A DNA stretch of 64,000 nucleotides from CAVQCX01 sp963711095 (GTDB lineage Bacteria; Pseudomonadota; Gammaproteobacteria; Chromatiales; Chromatiaceae). A program made the position numbers and the translations under genes. The stretch lies in the NCBI GenBank assembly GCA_963711095.1, contig CAVQCX010000030.1, positions 124,001 through 188,000 of the forward strand. The letters run 5' to 3'. Of the stretch, positions 31,222 through 39,469 are shown one piece after another. The first letter of the stretch is position 1. Each line of letters starts with the position of its first letter. Below the pieces are notes generated by a model that did no database searches, was not told the DNA's origin, and saw only the letters and a list, made by a program, of their open reading frames with translations.

Positions 31222-31782
31222 ATGATCTCTCGGCGCCTGTGCGGTTTGGCGGGCCCAGCCCGCTTCCCGGGACAGCCACGGCTGAAGCGGGAGCGCAGTG
31301 GCCGGCGGCCCAGGTTGCTCGGCGCACTAGCGCTCGGCATCTTGCTGATCAGCGGCTGCTCCGGCGAGCGCTCGCCCGAGGATGAGCTGCGGGCCCTGAT
31401 CGCCGCCGGCGAGCATGCCGCCGAGGCCAAGCAGCTGTTCACTCTGAAGGGACTGATCTCGGAGCGCTACCGGGACCAGGACCGCAGGGATCGCCGGGCG
31501 CTGGTGAGCCTCATCGCCGGCTATTTCCTGCGCAACAAGACGGTGCATCTGCTGACGCGCATGAGCGAGGTGCGGCTGGAGGGCCCCGATCGGGCCGAGA
31601 TCGCCTTCTATCTGGCGGCGGCGGGGCAGCCCATGGACGACTTCGAGACCCTGATCCCGTTGCATGGGGACCTGTTTTGGGTCGAGCTGGTGGCCGTGCG
31701 CGAGGGCGGCGACTGGCGGGTGCTCAGCGCCCGCTGGCGCCGCGCCGAGCAGAGCGAGATCCTCAAGCGCATGATCGAGTAG
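31222..31782 (+). CDS. Predicted lipoprotein of unknown function
   Basis: 186 residues from ATG 31222; the frame is open further up to 31144. A basic N-terminus leads to a hydrophobic stretch and lipobox (LGALALGILLISGCSG), giving lipidated Cys near residue 46, unusually far in, so the true start may be more internal. The mature part (~140 residues) is mixed alpha/beta: EHAAEAKQLFTLKGLISERY, LVSLIAGYFLRNKTVHLLTR, WVELVAVREGGDWRVLSARW. The last strands look NTF2/SnoaL-like. It is 85 bp after dapB and may be transcribed with it. Function unknown. Confidence 0.7.
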   Translation: MISRRLCGLAGPARFPGQPRLKRERSGRRPRLLGALALGILLISGCSGERSPEDELRALIAAGEHAAEAKQLFTLKGLISERYRDQDRRDRRALVSLIAGYFLRNKTVHLLTRMSEVRLEGPDRAEIAFYLAAAGQPMDDFETLIPLHGDLFWVELVAVREGGDWRVLSARWRRAEQSEILKRMIE

Positions 31783-31822
31783 CCCGGTCGGCTTGGTAGC
31801 GGTGCTGTCCCGGGGCCGCGCT

Positions 31823-32536
31823 TCAGCTGCGTCCGTATACCGGGATGGCGGCACCGCTCACGCAGCGGGCCGCCTGCGAGCACAGGAACACCACGACATC
31901 GGCGAGCGCCGCAGGCGGCACCCAGGTCGCATGGTCCGCTTCGGGCATAGCGGCGCGGTTCTGGGGGGTGTCCAGGGTGCCCGGCAGGACGCAGTTGACG
32001 TTGATCCCGGCGTGCTTGTGCTCCGCCGCCAGAGTCTCGGTGAGGGTGATCACCACCGCCTTGGAGGCGCAATAGGGCCCCATCCTGGCCTTGCCCTCCC
32101 GCGCCGCGCGCGCCGAGACGTTGACGATGCGCCCTGCGCCCCGGGGCAGCATCTGCGGGATCAGGGCCCGGCAGACATTGAGCACCGAGCGGGCGTTCAG
32201 GTCGAGCATATGGTCCCAGTCGCTGTCCGGGGTCTCGTGCAGCAGCGGGCCCATGGTGAAGCCGCCCGCGATGTTGGCGACCATGTCGGCACCGCCGCGC
32301 TCCCGGGCGAGGGTGTCGGCCAGGGCCGCGACCGAGCGTGGATCGATCAGGTCGGTGGGCACCAGCAGCGGCGGGTGCGCGGTTTCCAGGGTCGAGGCCA
32401 TCGCTTGCAGTTGCTCGGCGTCGTGATCGACCAGCACCAGCGAGGCGCCTAGCCGGGCGAAGGCCTGGGCCGCGGCGCGCCCCAGATTGCCCGCGGCGCC
32501 TGTGATCACAACATTCTTGTCAGAGAATTCGCTCAT
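31823..32536 (-). CDS. Short-chain dehydrogenase/reductase
   Basis: 237 residues from ATG 32536, with GGGAGGAC eight bases upstream. Classical SDR: TGAAGNLGRAAAQAFARLGA (TGxxxGxG cofactor loop), NIAGG (NNAG variant), IVNVSARAA with catalytic Ser, and YCASKAVV (YxxxK). D at the end of beta-2 (VDHDAEQ) suggests NAD rather than NADP. The substrate is unknown; such proteins reduce 3-oxoacyl or polyol groups. It stands alone on the minus strand, between a lipoprotein and the lapAB gene. Confidence 0.88.
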   Translation of the reverse strand: MSEFSDKNVVITGAAGNLGRAAAQAFARLGASLVLVDHDAEQLQAMASTLETAHPPLLVPTDLIDPRSVAALADTLARERGGADMVANIAGGFTMGPLLHETPDSDWDHMLDLNARSVLNVCRALIPQMLPRGAGRIVNVSARAAREGKARMGPYCASKAVVITLTETLAAEHKHAGINVNCVLPGTLDTPQNRAAMPEADHATWVPPAALADVVVFLCSQAARCVSGAAIPVYGRS

Positions 32537-32820
32537 CGGATGTCCTCCCACGCAATCGGCCTGCAGCCGGCCAAGGTTAGCGAATCGGCGAGCACCGGAA
32601 CATGCACAATGCCGGAGGGATATGCGCGGGGCCGACCGGCCGGCGGGGCCGGGATGACCGGTCCCCCGATGCGGGATAGTATGTTAGCCGTCGAGCCGCT
32701 GTCCCGCCCCCGCGACTGCTGACAAATATCTGAAAAGGAATTGGCATATCCTTTGCTACCACGGACACTGGGCCATGGCGATTGTCGGCTCCCCATGTTT
32801 TCAATGGATTACGGCGATCG

Positions 32821-32863
32821 CTAGGAGCCTGTCGGACACATTGGATGTCCGACAGGCTCCTAG
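32821..32863. repeat. Back-to-back ends of the CTAGGAGCCTGTCGG element
   Basis: CTAGGAGCCTGTCGGAC (32821-32837) and its perfect inverse GTCCGACAGGCTCCTAG (32847-32863) are separated by nine bases. The same ends bound a 168-bp element at 37386-37553. Here the interior is lost, or the pair simply forms a hairpin. A further inverted repeat (GCGCGTCACA..TGTGACGCGC) follows at 32868-32892. Confidence 0.8.
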
Positions 32864-32941
32864 TAGGCGCGTCACAATGCATGTGACGCGCGCGGGCCGC
32901 CGGAAGATCTGATTTTCAACCGCCTGCTTGGGGAGAGCCGA

Positions 32942-34408
32942 GTGCGTCTGCTGAAGTTTCTGGCCTTCCTGGCCGTTATCATCCTGGGATTTGTCTTCGG
33001 GGCACGCAATCTGGGACGGGTCGACCTCGATTATTACTACGGTGTTGCGCACCCGTCTCTCGCGCTGGTCCTGGTGCTGGCATTGGTCGCCGGGGCCCTG
33101 CTCGGTATGCTGGCGGGCCTCGGGGTGATGGTGCGCCTCAAGCGCGAGAATGCCGAGATGCGGCGCAAGGCCCGGTTGGCCGCCGAAGAGCTGCAACAAT
33201 CTGCGGTCCCTTCCGATCAACGACCAGTGACGCCCGTGAGTGAATGGCTGTTGTTGCTGCTGCCGGTCGCAGCCGCCTCCGGGTGGCTCGCCGCCAAGCG
33301 CAGTGCCGGTAAGGTCGGGTCCGAGAAAAGCGGCACCGACCCCCGGGCCGCCTATTTCCGCGGACTCAATTTTCTACTCAACGAGCAGCCGGACAAGGCG
33401 ATCGATGTCTTCATGCGCATGCTCGAGGTGGACAGCGACACCGTCGAGACCCATTTGGCTCTCGGCAACCTGTTCCGTCGCCGCGGCGAGGTGGATCGGG
33501 CCATCCGCATCCACCAGAACCTGATCGCCCGCCCGACCCTGAGCCGGGAGCAGCGCGCCCAGGCCTTGCTGGAGCTGGGCCAGGATTACATGCGCGCGGG
33601 CCTGTTCGACCGCGCCGAGAGCCTGTTCAGCGAGCTGGTGGAGATGAGCCTGTTTCAGGAGCAGGCGCTGCGCGGTCTCAAGACTATCTACCAGCAGGAG
33701 AAGGATTGGGAGAAGTGCCTCAGCGTGAGTCGTCAGCTGGAGGCCAAGAGCGGCGAAGCGCTGAGCGTCGAGCGTGCGCACTACTATTGCGAGCTGGCAG
33801 AGTGCGCGCGCGCGGCCAACGACAGCGCCTCGGTGCTGGCCTATCTCAAGCAGGCCCAGGGCAGTGATGCCGCTTGTGTGCGGGCAACCATTCTGCACGG
33901 GCGGGTGGAAGCGGCCCAGGGCGACTACCGGGGTGCCATCAGGACCTTACGCAAGGTCGAGCAGCAGGATGCCGCCTATATTGTCGAGATCCTGCCGAGC
34001 CTGGCGGAGTGCTATGCCCGGGTCGGGGCGCGCAAGGACTGGATCACGTTTCTCAAGAGTGCCCTGGAGAAGACCCGTTCGGCGCCGGTGATGCTCGCGC
34101 TGGCAGGGGTCATTCAGGAGGACGAGGGCGCGGCCGCGGCTGCCGACTTTCTCACCGCGCAGTTGCGCGCGGCCCCCAGCCTCGAAGGGCTCAATCGCCT
34201 GATCTCACTGCATTCCTCGAATGGGCGCGGGGACGGGGAGGTGCTGGCGATCCTGCGCGAGCTGGTCGAGCATTTGCTGGCGAACCGCCCGGGCTATCAA
34301 TGTCAGCGCTGCGGGTTCGCCGCCAAGACCCTGCACTGGCAGTGTCCGGGCTGCAAGACCTGGGGCAGCATCCGGCCGACCAGCGATCTCAACTGCGAGC
34401 AGCGCTGA
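32942..34408 (+). CDS. lapB: LapA-LapB in one continuous reading frame
   Basis: 488 residues from GTG 32942 (GGGGAGAG upstream). Residues 1-~95 match LapA (DUF1049): two membrane helices (FLAFLAVIILGFVFGARNLG and LALVLVLALVAGALLGMLAG) and a coiled RLKRENAEMRRKARLAAEEL. From residue ~99 it matches LapB/YciM: SEWLLLLLPVAAASGWLAAK anchor, TPR repeats (HLALGNLFRRRGEVDRAIRI, ALLELGQDYMRAGLFDRAES) and a rubredoxin-like zinc site CQRCGF..CPGCKTW. The E. coli proteins are separate (102 and 389 residues) and regulate LpxC breakdown by FtsH. A GTG at 33236 could start LapB alone, but no SD precedes it. pyrF follows as in E. coli. Confidence 0.9.
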   Translation: MRLLKFLAFLAVIILGFVFGARNLGRVDLDYYYGVAHPSLALVLVLALVAGALLGMLAGLGVMVRLKRENAEMRRKARLAAEELQQSAVPSDQRPVTPVSEWLLLLLPVAAASGWLAAKRSAGKVGSEKSGTDPRAAYFRGLNFLLNEQPDKAIDVFMRMLEVDSDTVETHLALGNLFRRRGEVDRAIRIHQNLIARPTLSREQRAQALLELGQDYMRAGLFDRAESLFSELVEMSLFQEQALRGLKTIYQQEKDWEKCLSVSRQLEAKSGEALSVERAHYYCELAECARAANDSASVLAYLKQAQGSDAACVRATILHGRVEAAQGDYRGAIRTLRKVEQQDAAYIVEILPSLAECYARVGARKDWITFLKSALEKTRSAPVMLALAGVIQEDEGAAAAADFLTAQLRAAPSLEGLNRLISLHSSNGRGDGEVLAILRELVEHLLANRPGYQCQRCGFAAKTLHWQCPGCKTWGSIRPTSDLNCEQR

Positions 34409-34421
34409 AGCGCGGGCCACC

Positions 34422-35138
34422 ATGACAGCAGATCCCAAAGCGCCGCGGGTCATCCTGGCCCTGGACTTTCCCGAGGCGGCGCCCGCCTGGGCGCTGGTGG
34501 AGCGACTCGAACCGCGGCTTTGCCGGCTCAAGATAGGCAAGGAGATGTTCACGCGGCTCGGGCCGGCGTTCGTGGAACGGCTGGCGGGGCGCGGATTCGA
34601 TGTCTTTCTCGACCTCAAATTCCACGACATCCCCAACACCGTGGCCGCCGCCTGCGCGGCCGCGGCCGATCTCGGTGTCTGGATGATCAACGTGCATGCC
34701 TCCGGAGGCCGGCGAATGATGGAGGCCGCCCGCGAGCGCGTGGAGGGGCGGCCCGGGCGTCCCCTGCTGGTGGCGGTGACCATCCTGACCAGTCTCGGGG
34801 CCGAAGACCTGGCCGAGATCGGCTACCCGGGAACGGCGCTGGAGAACGTGCTGCGCCTCGCCCGGTTGGCCCGCACCGCGGGGCTGGACGGCATCGTCTG
34901 CTCTCCCCAGGAGGCCGGGGAGGTGCGTGGCAGCGTCGGGGATGACTGTCTCCTGGTGACCCCGGGGGTGCGCCCGGCCGGAGTCGATCAGGGAGATCAG
35001 CGGCGCGTCATGACCCCGGCGCGGGCGATGCGCGCGGGTGCGGACTACCTGGTCATTGGCCGCCCGATCACCGCGGCTGCCGACCCGCTCGGCAGTCTGG
35101 ACCTGATCCGCGCCGAGATTGACAGCGCTCTGATTTGA
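34422..35138 (+). CDS. pyrF: Orotidine 5'-phosphate decarboxylase
   Basis: 238 residues from ATG 34422. TIM barrel with the catalytic FLDLKFHDIPNTV (D-x-K-x-x-D tetrad) near residue 60, ALDF at the N-terminus, and LVTPGVRPAG and DYLVIGRPIT phosphate-binding loops. It makes UMP in de novo pyrimidine synthesis. It starts 13 bp after lapB, as in many gammaproteobacteria, so they are probably co-transcribed. Length is normal. Confidence 0.96.
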   Translation: MTADPKAPRVILALDFPEAAPAWALVERLEPRLCRLKIGKEMFTRLGPAFVERLAGRGFDVFLDLKFHDIPNTVAAACAAAADLGVWMINVHASGGRRMMEAARERVEGRPGRPLLVAVTILTSLGAEDLAEIGYPGTALENVLRLARLARTAGLDGIVCSPQEAGEVRGSVGDDCLLVTPGVRPAGVDQGDQRRVMTPARAMRAGADYLVIGRPITAAADPLGSLDLIRAEIDSALI

Positions 35139-35244
35139 CAAGCTTCGAGGCCAGCATATAACCTCCGAAACGCATCCACCCCAGGCGGATGCGGCCGGCT
35201 CGTCCGGCCTGTCTAAATGGACCTCAGACTAAAGGAGAACGAAC

Positions 35245-35520
35245 ATGGTAGTTCCCAAAAGGAGCTTGATCGCGTTGTTGCTCTGCATGGCTGCTGGCGG
35301 GGCCTGCGCTGGTCCCGTCAACATCAACACCGCTGACGCCAGCAAGCTGGCTGCAGAGCTCAAGGGGGTCGGACCGGCCCGGGCGGAGGCGATCGTGGCC
35401 TACAGAGAGGCGCACGGTCCCTTCGCGGGGCCCGATGACCTCGCCAAAGTGAAAGGCATCGGAGAGAGCCTCATCGACCAGAATCGGGACTCGATTCTGG
35501 TCGCCGATCCGGCGCACTGA
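35245..35520 (+). CDS. ComEA-like helix-hairpin-helix secreted protein
   Basis: 91 residues from ATG 35245 (AAAGGAG upstream). A Sec signal peptide (RSLIALLLCMAAGGACA) is followed by one HhH DNA-binding module: VNINTADASKLAAELKGVGP, ARAEAIVAYREAHGPF and DDLAKVKGIGESLID. ComEA-family proteins bind double-stranded DNA in the periplasm during uptake. This is the short one-domain form common in gammaproteobacteria, without a membrane anchor. It has its own terminator at 35543. No other competence gene is nearby. Confidence 0.9.
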   Translation: MVVPKRSLIALLLCMAAGGACAGPVNINTADASKLAAELKGVGPARAEAIVAYREAHGPFAGPDDLAKVKGIGESLIDQNRDSILVADPAH

Positions 35521-35542
35521 CTGCGGCAGCGATAAGGACGTT

Positions 35543-35573
35543 GCGGGTACCCTCAGGGGTGCCCGCTTTTTTT
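35543..35573 (+). terminator. Rho-independent terminator after the comEA-like gene
   Basis: GCGGGTACCC, loop TCAG, GGGTGCCCGC then seven T residues. It lies 23 bp after the stop codon. Confidence 0.92.
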
Positions 35574-35613
35574 GACACTGCGGGCGCCGCCGGGGCCCGA
35601 TGGAAACCAAAAG

Positions 35614-36264
35614 ATGGCCGAGAACATTGTCTGGCACAACGAAAGCGTGACCCGTCCCGAGCGCGAGGAGAGCTATGGCCACCGCAGCTTCGCGCTGTGG
35701 TTCACCGGGCTGTCGGGCGCCGGGAAGTCCACCGTCGCCCAGGCGGTCCAGAAAGAGCTGTTCGAGCGCGGCTTCCACCCCTACGTGCTCGACGGCGACA
35801 ACGTGCGCCACGGACTGTGCGGAGATCTCGGCTTCAGCGTCGAGGACCGTCACGAGAACATCCGGCGCATCGGCGAGTTGGTCAAGCTGTTCGTCGACGC
35901 GGGAATGATCGCCATCAGCGCCTTCATTTCCCCGCTGCGCCAGGACCGCGCGCGGGCCCGCGAGCTGCTGGCCCAGGACGACTTCATCGAGATCTTCTGC
36001 GACTGCTCGATCGCGGTCTGCGAGGAGCGCGACGTCAAGGGCCTCTACAAGAAGGCGCGCGCCGGCCTGATCAAGGAATTCACTGGTATCACCTCTGTCT
36101 ACGAGGTCCCCGAAGATCCCGAGCTGGTGCTGCACACCGACCGCCAGTCCCTCGGAGAGTCGGTGGCGCAGGTCCTGGCCTATCTGGAGGCAAGGAGCCT
36201 GGTGCCCTCGGTCGGCAAGCCGGCGGCTCCCGGGCGCAGGGCCACGGGCACGGCGAACGCCTGA
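35614..36264 (+). CDS. cysC: Adenylyl-sulfate (APS) kinase
   Basis: 216 residues from ATG 35614. P-loop FTGLSGAGKSTVAQAVQKEL near residue 30, then LDGDNVRHGLCGDLGFSVED (APS site), RHENIRRIGELVKLFVDAG, SAFISPLRQDR and CEERDVKGLYKKARAGLIKE. It phosphorylates APS to PAPS for assimilation or sulfation. It stands alone rather than with cysN/cysD. The C-terminal tail (~20 residues, Pro/Ala rich) is an extension without a family match. In sulfur bacteria APS kinase can also serve sulfolipid or sulfate-ester synthesis. Confidence 0.95.
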   Translation: MAENIVWHNESVTRPEREESYGHRSFALWFTGLSGAGKSTVAQAVQKELFERGFHPYVLDGDNVRHGLCGDLGFSVEDRHENIRRIGELVKLFVDAGMIAISAFISPLRQDRARARELLAQDDFIEIFCDCSIAVCEERDVKGLYKKARAGLIKEFTGITSVYEVPEDPELVLHTDRQSLGESVAQVLAYLEARSLVPSVGKPAAPGRRATGTANA

Positions 36265-36520
36265 TCCGCGCGGTCGCTCCTCGGGCGACCTTGCGCGGTC
36301 CTTGTCCATGCCGGTTGCCGGTTGCCGGTTGCCGGTCATGCCGGTCAGTCGCACAGCCGTTCTCTACAGCGCACCGGTGGTGCGGCGTGTGCAAACGGGT
36401 GCGAGCCCTTTTCCGGGCCGGACGCATCCCATGCTGAAGAGTACGACCTGGAATGCACCGCCAAGGGTCGCTAAGACCGCGCGCACCTCGGCCTGCCCCT
36501 TCTTGGTCTTAGGGTTACAA
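36265..36520. other. No gene; GCCGGTT heptamer tract at 36306-36340
   Basis: The 7-mer (GGTTGCC in register) runs about four times, then breaks (CATGCCGGTCAG). The rest has no recognisable gene on either strand. The right boundary is a MITE-like repeat. Confidence 0.55.
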
Positions 36521-36696
36521 AGAGCATTTGAACCGCCAAGGCGCCAAGATCGCCAAGTTTTTCAAGGAAATTTCCTGGAAACGAGCATCACCCGTTGGGT
36601 GAAGCAAGTTCTTTCACTTTCGGTACGTGTCTGCCTTGGTGTCCTTTGTGTCCTTTGTGTCCTTGGCGCCTTGGCGGTTCCAACTGCGGTTTTTGG
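36521..36696 (+). mobile_element. MITE-like element with GAACCGCCAAGGCG ends, copy 1
   Basis: The left end reads AGAGCATTTGAACCGCCAAG and the right end CCTTGGCGGTTCCAACTGCG, so GAACCGCCAAGGCG is the terminal inverted repeat. The interior includes CAAGGAAATTTCCTGGAAAC and GTCCTTTGTGTCCTTTGTGT. Nearly the same sequence occurs inverted at 62582-62751. It has no transposase. It ends inside a methyltransferase remnant. Confidence 0.8.
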
Positions 36697-36699
36697 GTT

Positions 36700-36975
36700 C
36701 ACCCCTTCGGTTCTACAGCCGGCAAGGCTCACCTTCAGCAATTCGAACACCTCGGGGATCGGCTCGAACGCGTACAGGACTAGATCGTCGTGGCACCGGC
36801 TGCAGGCCCCGAGGGCGAACAGACCGATGTCCGCCCCGACATCCACGATCACCGCACCGGGCTGCACATCGATGCCGTGTAGAAAATAGGCGTCGACCTG
36901 TTTGGCGGTCCCGCGCGCTTCCAAAGCGCTCAACGTCATGATCTCCCGCCCGTTCGGAAGCCTGAAGTGAAGAAA
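36700..36975 (-). pseudogene. FkbM-family methyltransferase fragment
   Basis: The minus strand reads LPNGREIMTLSALEARG, then VDAYFLHGIDVQPGAVIVDV followed by GADIGLFAL (SAM motif I, normally VGANIG) and YAFEPIPEVFELLKVSL. This is the N-terminal part of an FkbM methyltransferase core. The frame runs into the MITE-like element at 36697, and the remainder of the gene is not found beyond it. On the other side it abuts the DUF1566 remnant. It is truncated at both ends and not functional. Confidence 0.75.
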
Positions 36976-37610
36976 TAAAAGACCCACGCGCTGACATCGA
37001 CGCAGGAATAGGGAGTAGACGACCAGAATACGAGCGAATCTGTGCCGGGAAACACCACCAAGTTAACCGTCGCCTCATAACAGGTCCAGTCCACGATCGA
37101 GGTCAACTCTTTAATGTTGGCCACCCGCCAATCGCCACGGCCAGCGTCGATCCCCTGAGTGGTTACACCGGTGGGGGAGGGGTGCCCTGAAGGCATGTTC
37201 ATCGCTTCCGCCCGTTGCAGGGCCTGCTGCCAAGTGAAAATCGATGTCCCACTGTCCGTACAGGTTTCGTCATCGTATTCGGTCCCAAGTGGGAAATGCT
37301 GTAGTCGACGACAGAATCAAGCTCCGCCGGCTTGGGTACGAGCCAATTCGTGAAACTGCACAAACCGCCGTTCTCGTCGACGTATCTAGGAGCCTGTCGG
37401 ATTCTGGGGTCCGTTGCGAGGGAAAGCGGGATCGAGACGGATTTTTCGCTCGATTGAGGAGAATAGCGGGCTCTATTTGACGAGATCGAGCGGGAAATCC
37501 GGCCGATATCCGCTTTTCCGCAGTAGGACATCCAAAGTCCGACAGGCTCCTAGGAAAAGCGTAGGTGTCGCAGCCGGTGTAAACGCCGGACACCGGCTGT
37601 GTGCCCTTGC
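36976..37610 (-). pseudogene. DUF1566 protein, broken by a MITE and frameshifts
   Basis: Two typical DUF1566 stretches are seen on the minus strand: LCSFTNWLVPKPAELDSVVD (around 37300-37350) and DWRVANIKELTSIVDWTCYE followed by LVFWSSTPYSCVDVSAW (about 36980-37140). The KEL..IVD and WSSTPY motifs are characteristic. Between them the frame shifts. The 168-bp element at 37386-37553 splits the upstream part (YTGCDTYAFP before it, RYVDENGG after it). DUF1566 domains occur in secreted proteins of unknown role. The gene is dead. Confidence 0.65.
37386..37553. mobile_element. 168-bp MITE-like element with CTAGGAGCCTGTCGG ends
   Basis: It begins CTAGGAGCCTGTCGGATTC and ends AAGTCCGACAGGCTCCTAG. The interior has no ORF of its own. 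The ends repeat at 32821-32863. It interrupts a DUF1566 gene. An autonomous IS with such ends is not in the window. Confidence 0.8.
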
Positions 37611-37697
37611 ACGACCCTGCATCCGCAGGGCGGTGTCGATGTATTTCACCGACAGGCAGAGTAAACTAGCGTGCCCTGCAACCGCGCCGGTATCGCT

Positions 37698-38096
37698 ATG
37701 TCACTGCCCGAAGAGTTGGACAAGGTCGTCGATTTCGACAAAGGGAATGGTCTGGTTACCGCCATCGCTCAGGATGCCGTCTCCGGAGAGATCCTGATGG
37801 TGGCCAACATGAGCCGCGAGTCCCTGGCTCGCACCCTGGAGACCGGGGAGGCCGTCTACTGGAGCCGTTCGCGCCGCAAGCTGTGGCACAAGGGGGAGGA
37901 GAGCGGCAACGTCCAGCGGGTGAAAGAGCTCTATGTCGATTGCGACGGCGATGCCGTGTTGCTCAAGGTGGAGCAGATCGGGCAGGCCGCCTGCCACACC
38001 GGCAAGCGCAGCTGCTTCTTCCGGCGCGTCGACGATGGCGTCCCGGTGGACGTGGGCGTGCAGGTGTTCGACCCGAAGGAGGTGTACGGCAAATGA
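37698..38096 (+). CDS. hisI: Phosphoribosyl-AMP cyclohydrolase
   Basis: 132 residues from ATG 37698. The family motifs LVTAIAQDAVSGEILMVANM, YWSRSRRKLWHKGEESGNVQ and QAACHTGKRSCFFR (two Cys plus the earlier Cys bind Zn) are intact. It hydrolyses PR-AMP in histidine biosynthesis. Only this domain is present; the HisE pyrophosphatase domain, fused to it in E. coli, is absent and must be elsewhere. Stop overlaps hisG (ATGA). The rest of the his operon is not in the window. No strong SD is seen. Confidence 0.94.
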   Translation: MSLPEELDKVVDFDKGNGLVTAIAQDAVSGEILMVANMSRESLARTLETGEAVYWSRSRRKLWHKGEESGNVQRVKELYVDCDGDAVLLKVEQIGQAACHTGKRSCFFRRVDDGVPVDVGVQVFDPKEVYGK

Positions 38097-38980
38097 CCGA
38101 GGACAAGGGCCAGCGCCTGCGTATCGGCATCCCCAAGGGCAGTCTGCAGGAGACCACCAAACGTCTGTTCAACCTCGCCGGCTTCGACCTGCGGATCTCC
38201 GGGCGCTCCTATTATCCGGACATCGACGATCCCGAGATCCAGTGCATCCTCATCCGTCCTCAGGAGATGGCGCGCTACGTAGAGCAGGGTGTGCTCGACT
38301 GCGGCATCACGGGGCTCGACTGGCTGCTGGAGACGGGCGCGGATGTGGAGCAGTTGGCCGATCTCAAGGCCCCCTGGCCCAACTACGGAACCGTCCGCTG
38401 GGTGATGGCGGCGAAGGAGGATTCTCCTTTCGCGACGGTGAAGGACCTGCAGGGCAGGCGCATCGCCACCGAGGCGGTGGGGATGACCAAGCGCTTTCTC
38501 GCCGACCACGCAGTGGAGGCCCAGGTGGAATTCTCCTGGGGAGCCACCGAGGTGAAGCCGCCGATCCTGGCCGACGCGATCGTGGACGTCAGCGAGACCG
38601 GCTCCAGCCTGAGGGCGAATAAGCTCAAGATCTTGCACACCGTGCTTGAGAGCACCCCCCGGCTGATCGCCAACAGGGCATCCCTCGAAGACCCCTGGAG
38701 AAGGGACAAGCTGGATCGCATGTTGATGTTGCTAAAGGGTGCCATTGCCGCTTCCACCCGCGTCTCGCTGGCCATGAACGTCCCGCGCGATTGCATTGAC
38801 ACCGTGCTGGCATTGTTGCCGGCCCTCGGCACGCCTACTGTCTCTACCCTGGCTGATGAAAGCTGGGTGGACATCAGCACCGTGGTAGAAGAGAAAAAGG
38901 TGCGAGACTTGCTGCCGAAACTCTACGCGGCCGGTGCCCGGGGCATCGTGGAGCTGCCCATCAACAAGATCATCGAATAA
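38093..38980 (+). CDS. hisG: ATP phosphoribosyltransferase, long form
   Basis: 295 residues from ATG 38093, overlapping hisI. The catalytic part has RLRIGIPKGSLQETTKRLFN, DCGITGLDWLLETGAD and the PRPP loop VDVSETGSSLRANKLK. The C-terminal ~80 residues (KLDRMLMLLKGAIAASTRVS.. to the end, including TLADESWVDISTVVEEKKVR) form the ACT-like histidine-feedback domain. So this is the long HisG, which does not need HisZ. It commits the first step of histidine synthesis. Pairing with hisI is unusual against the hisGDCBHAFI order. Confidence 0.94.
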   Translation: MTEDKGQRLRIGIPKGSLQETTKRLFNLAGFDLRISGRSYYPDIDDPEIQCILIRPQEMARYVEQGVLDCGITGLDWLLETGADVEQLADLKAPWPNYGTVRWVMAAKEDSPFATVKDLQGRRIATEAVGMTKRFLADHAVEAQVEFSWGATEVKPPILADAIVDVSETGSSLRANKLKILHTVLESTPRLIANRASLEDPWRRDKLDRMLMLLKGAIAASTRVSLAMNVPRDCIDTVLALLPALGTPTVSTLADESWVDISTVVEEKKVRDLLPKLYAAGARGIVELPINKIIE

Positions 38981-39111
38981 TCGATCGCATCTCGTCGCGC
39001 CATTTCGGTTGGGGTCGGACCGCGCTATCCTATTGAATAGTCAAGTGATAGCTGATAACAGGCGCGCTCTTGTGGGCTTAAAACGCTCATTTTGGGCCGG
39101 AAAAAGGTATT

Positions 39112-39440
39112 TTGATGGATACTCAGATGCCGGGTATGGATGGCCTTGAAGCCACCCGCGCCATCCGCGCGCCGGGGGAAAACCTGCCGATCCTGGCGAT
39201 GACCGGGTTCGACGAGGATCACGAGCCGTGCCGTGAGGCGGGGATGAACGGTTTCGTCGCCAAGCCAGTCGAGCCCGAGGAGTTATTTGGTAAGCTAAGG
39301 CGATGGCTGCGGAGCACGACGCCTAGCCGGGCTATCGCCGCCGTCGTGGCGCCGGGGCTTCCCGCCGCGCTTGCAGTCATTCCATGCGTGGAGGTCGAAT
39401 TGGGCCTCAAGACGCTGAACGAGGGCGGCGCGGCATGGCA
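39112..39440 (+). pseudogene. Receiver-domain plus HPt fragment of a hybrid kinase
   Basis: MDTQMPGMDGLEATRAIRAP is the phospho-acceptor block of a receiver domain, followed by LPILAMTGFDEDHEPCREAG and MNGFVAKPVEPEELFGKLRR. The N-terminal beta1 and acidic pair are missing, and ~20 residues after the receiver a VELGLKTLNEGGAAW piece looks like the start of an HPt domain. No kinase is present. The upstream 130 bp have no gene. It is a relic of a phosphorelay protein rather than an active regulator. Confidence 0.65.
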
Positions 39441-39469
39441 GCACGATAGTAGGGTAAGTGCCGGCAAAG

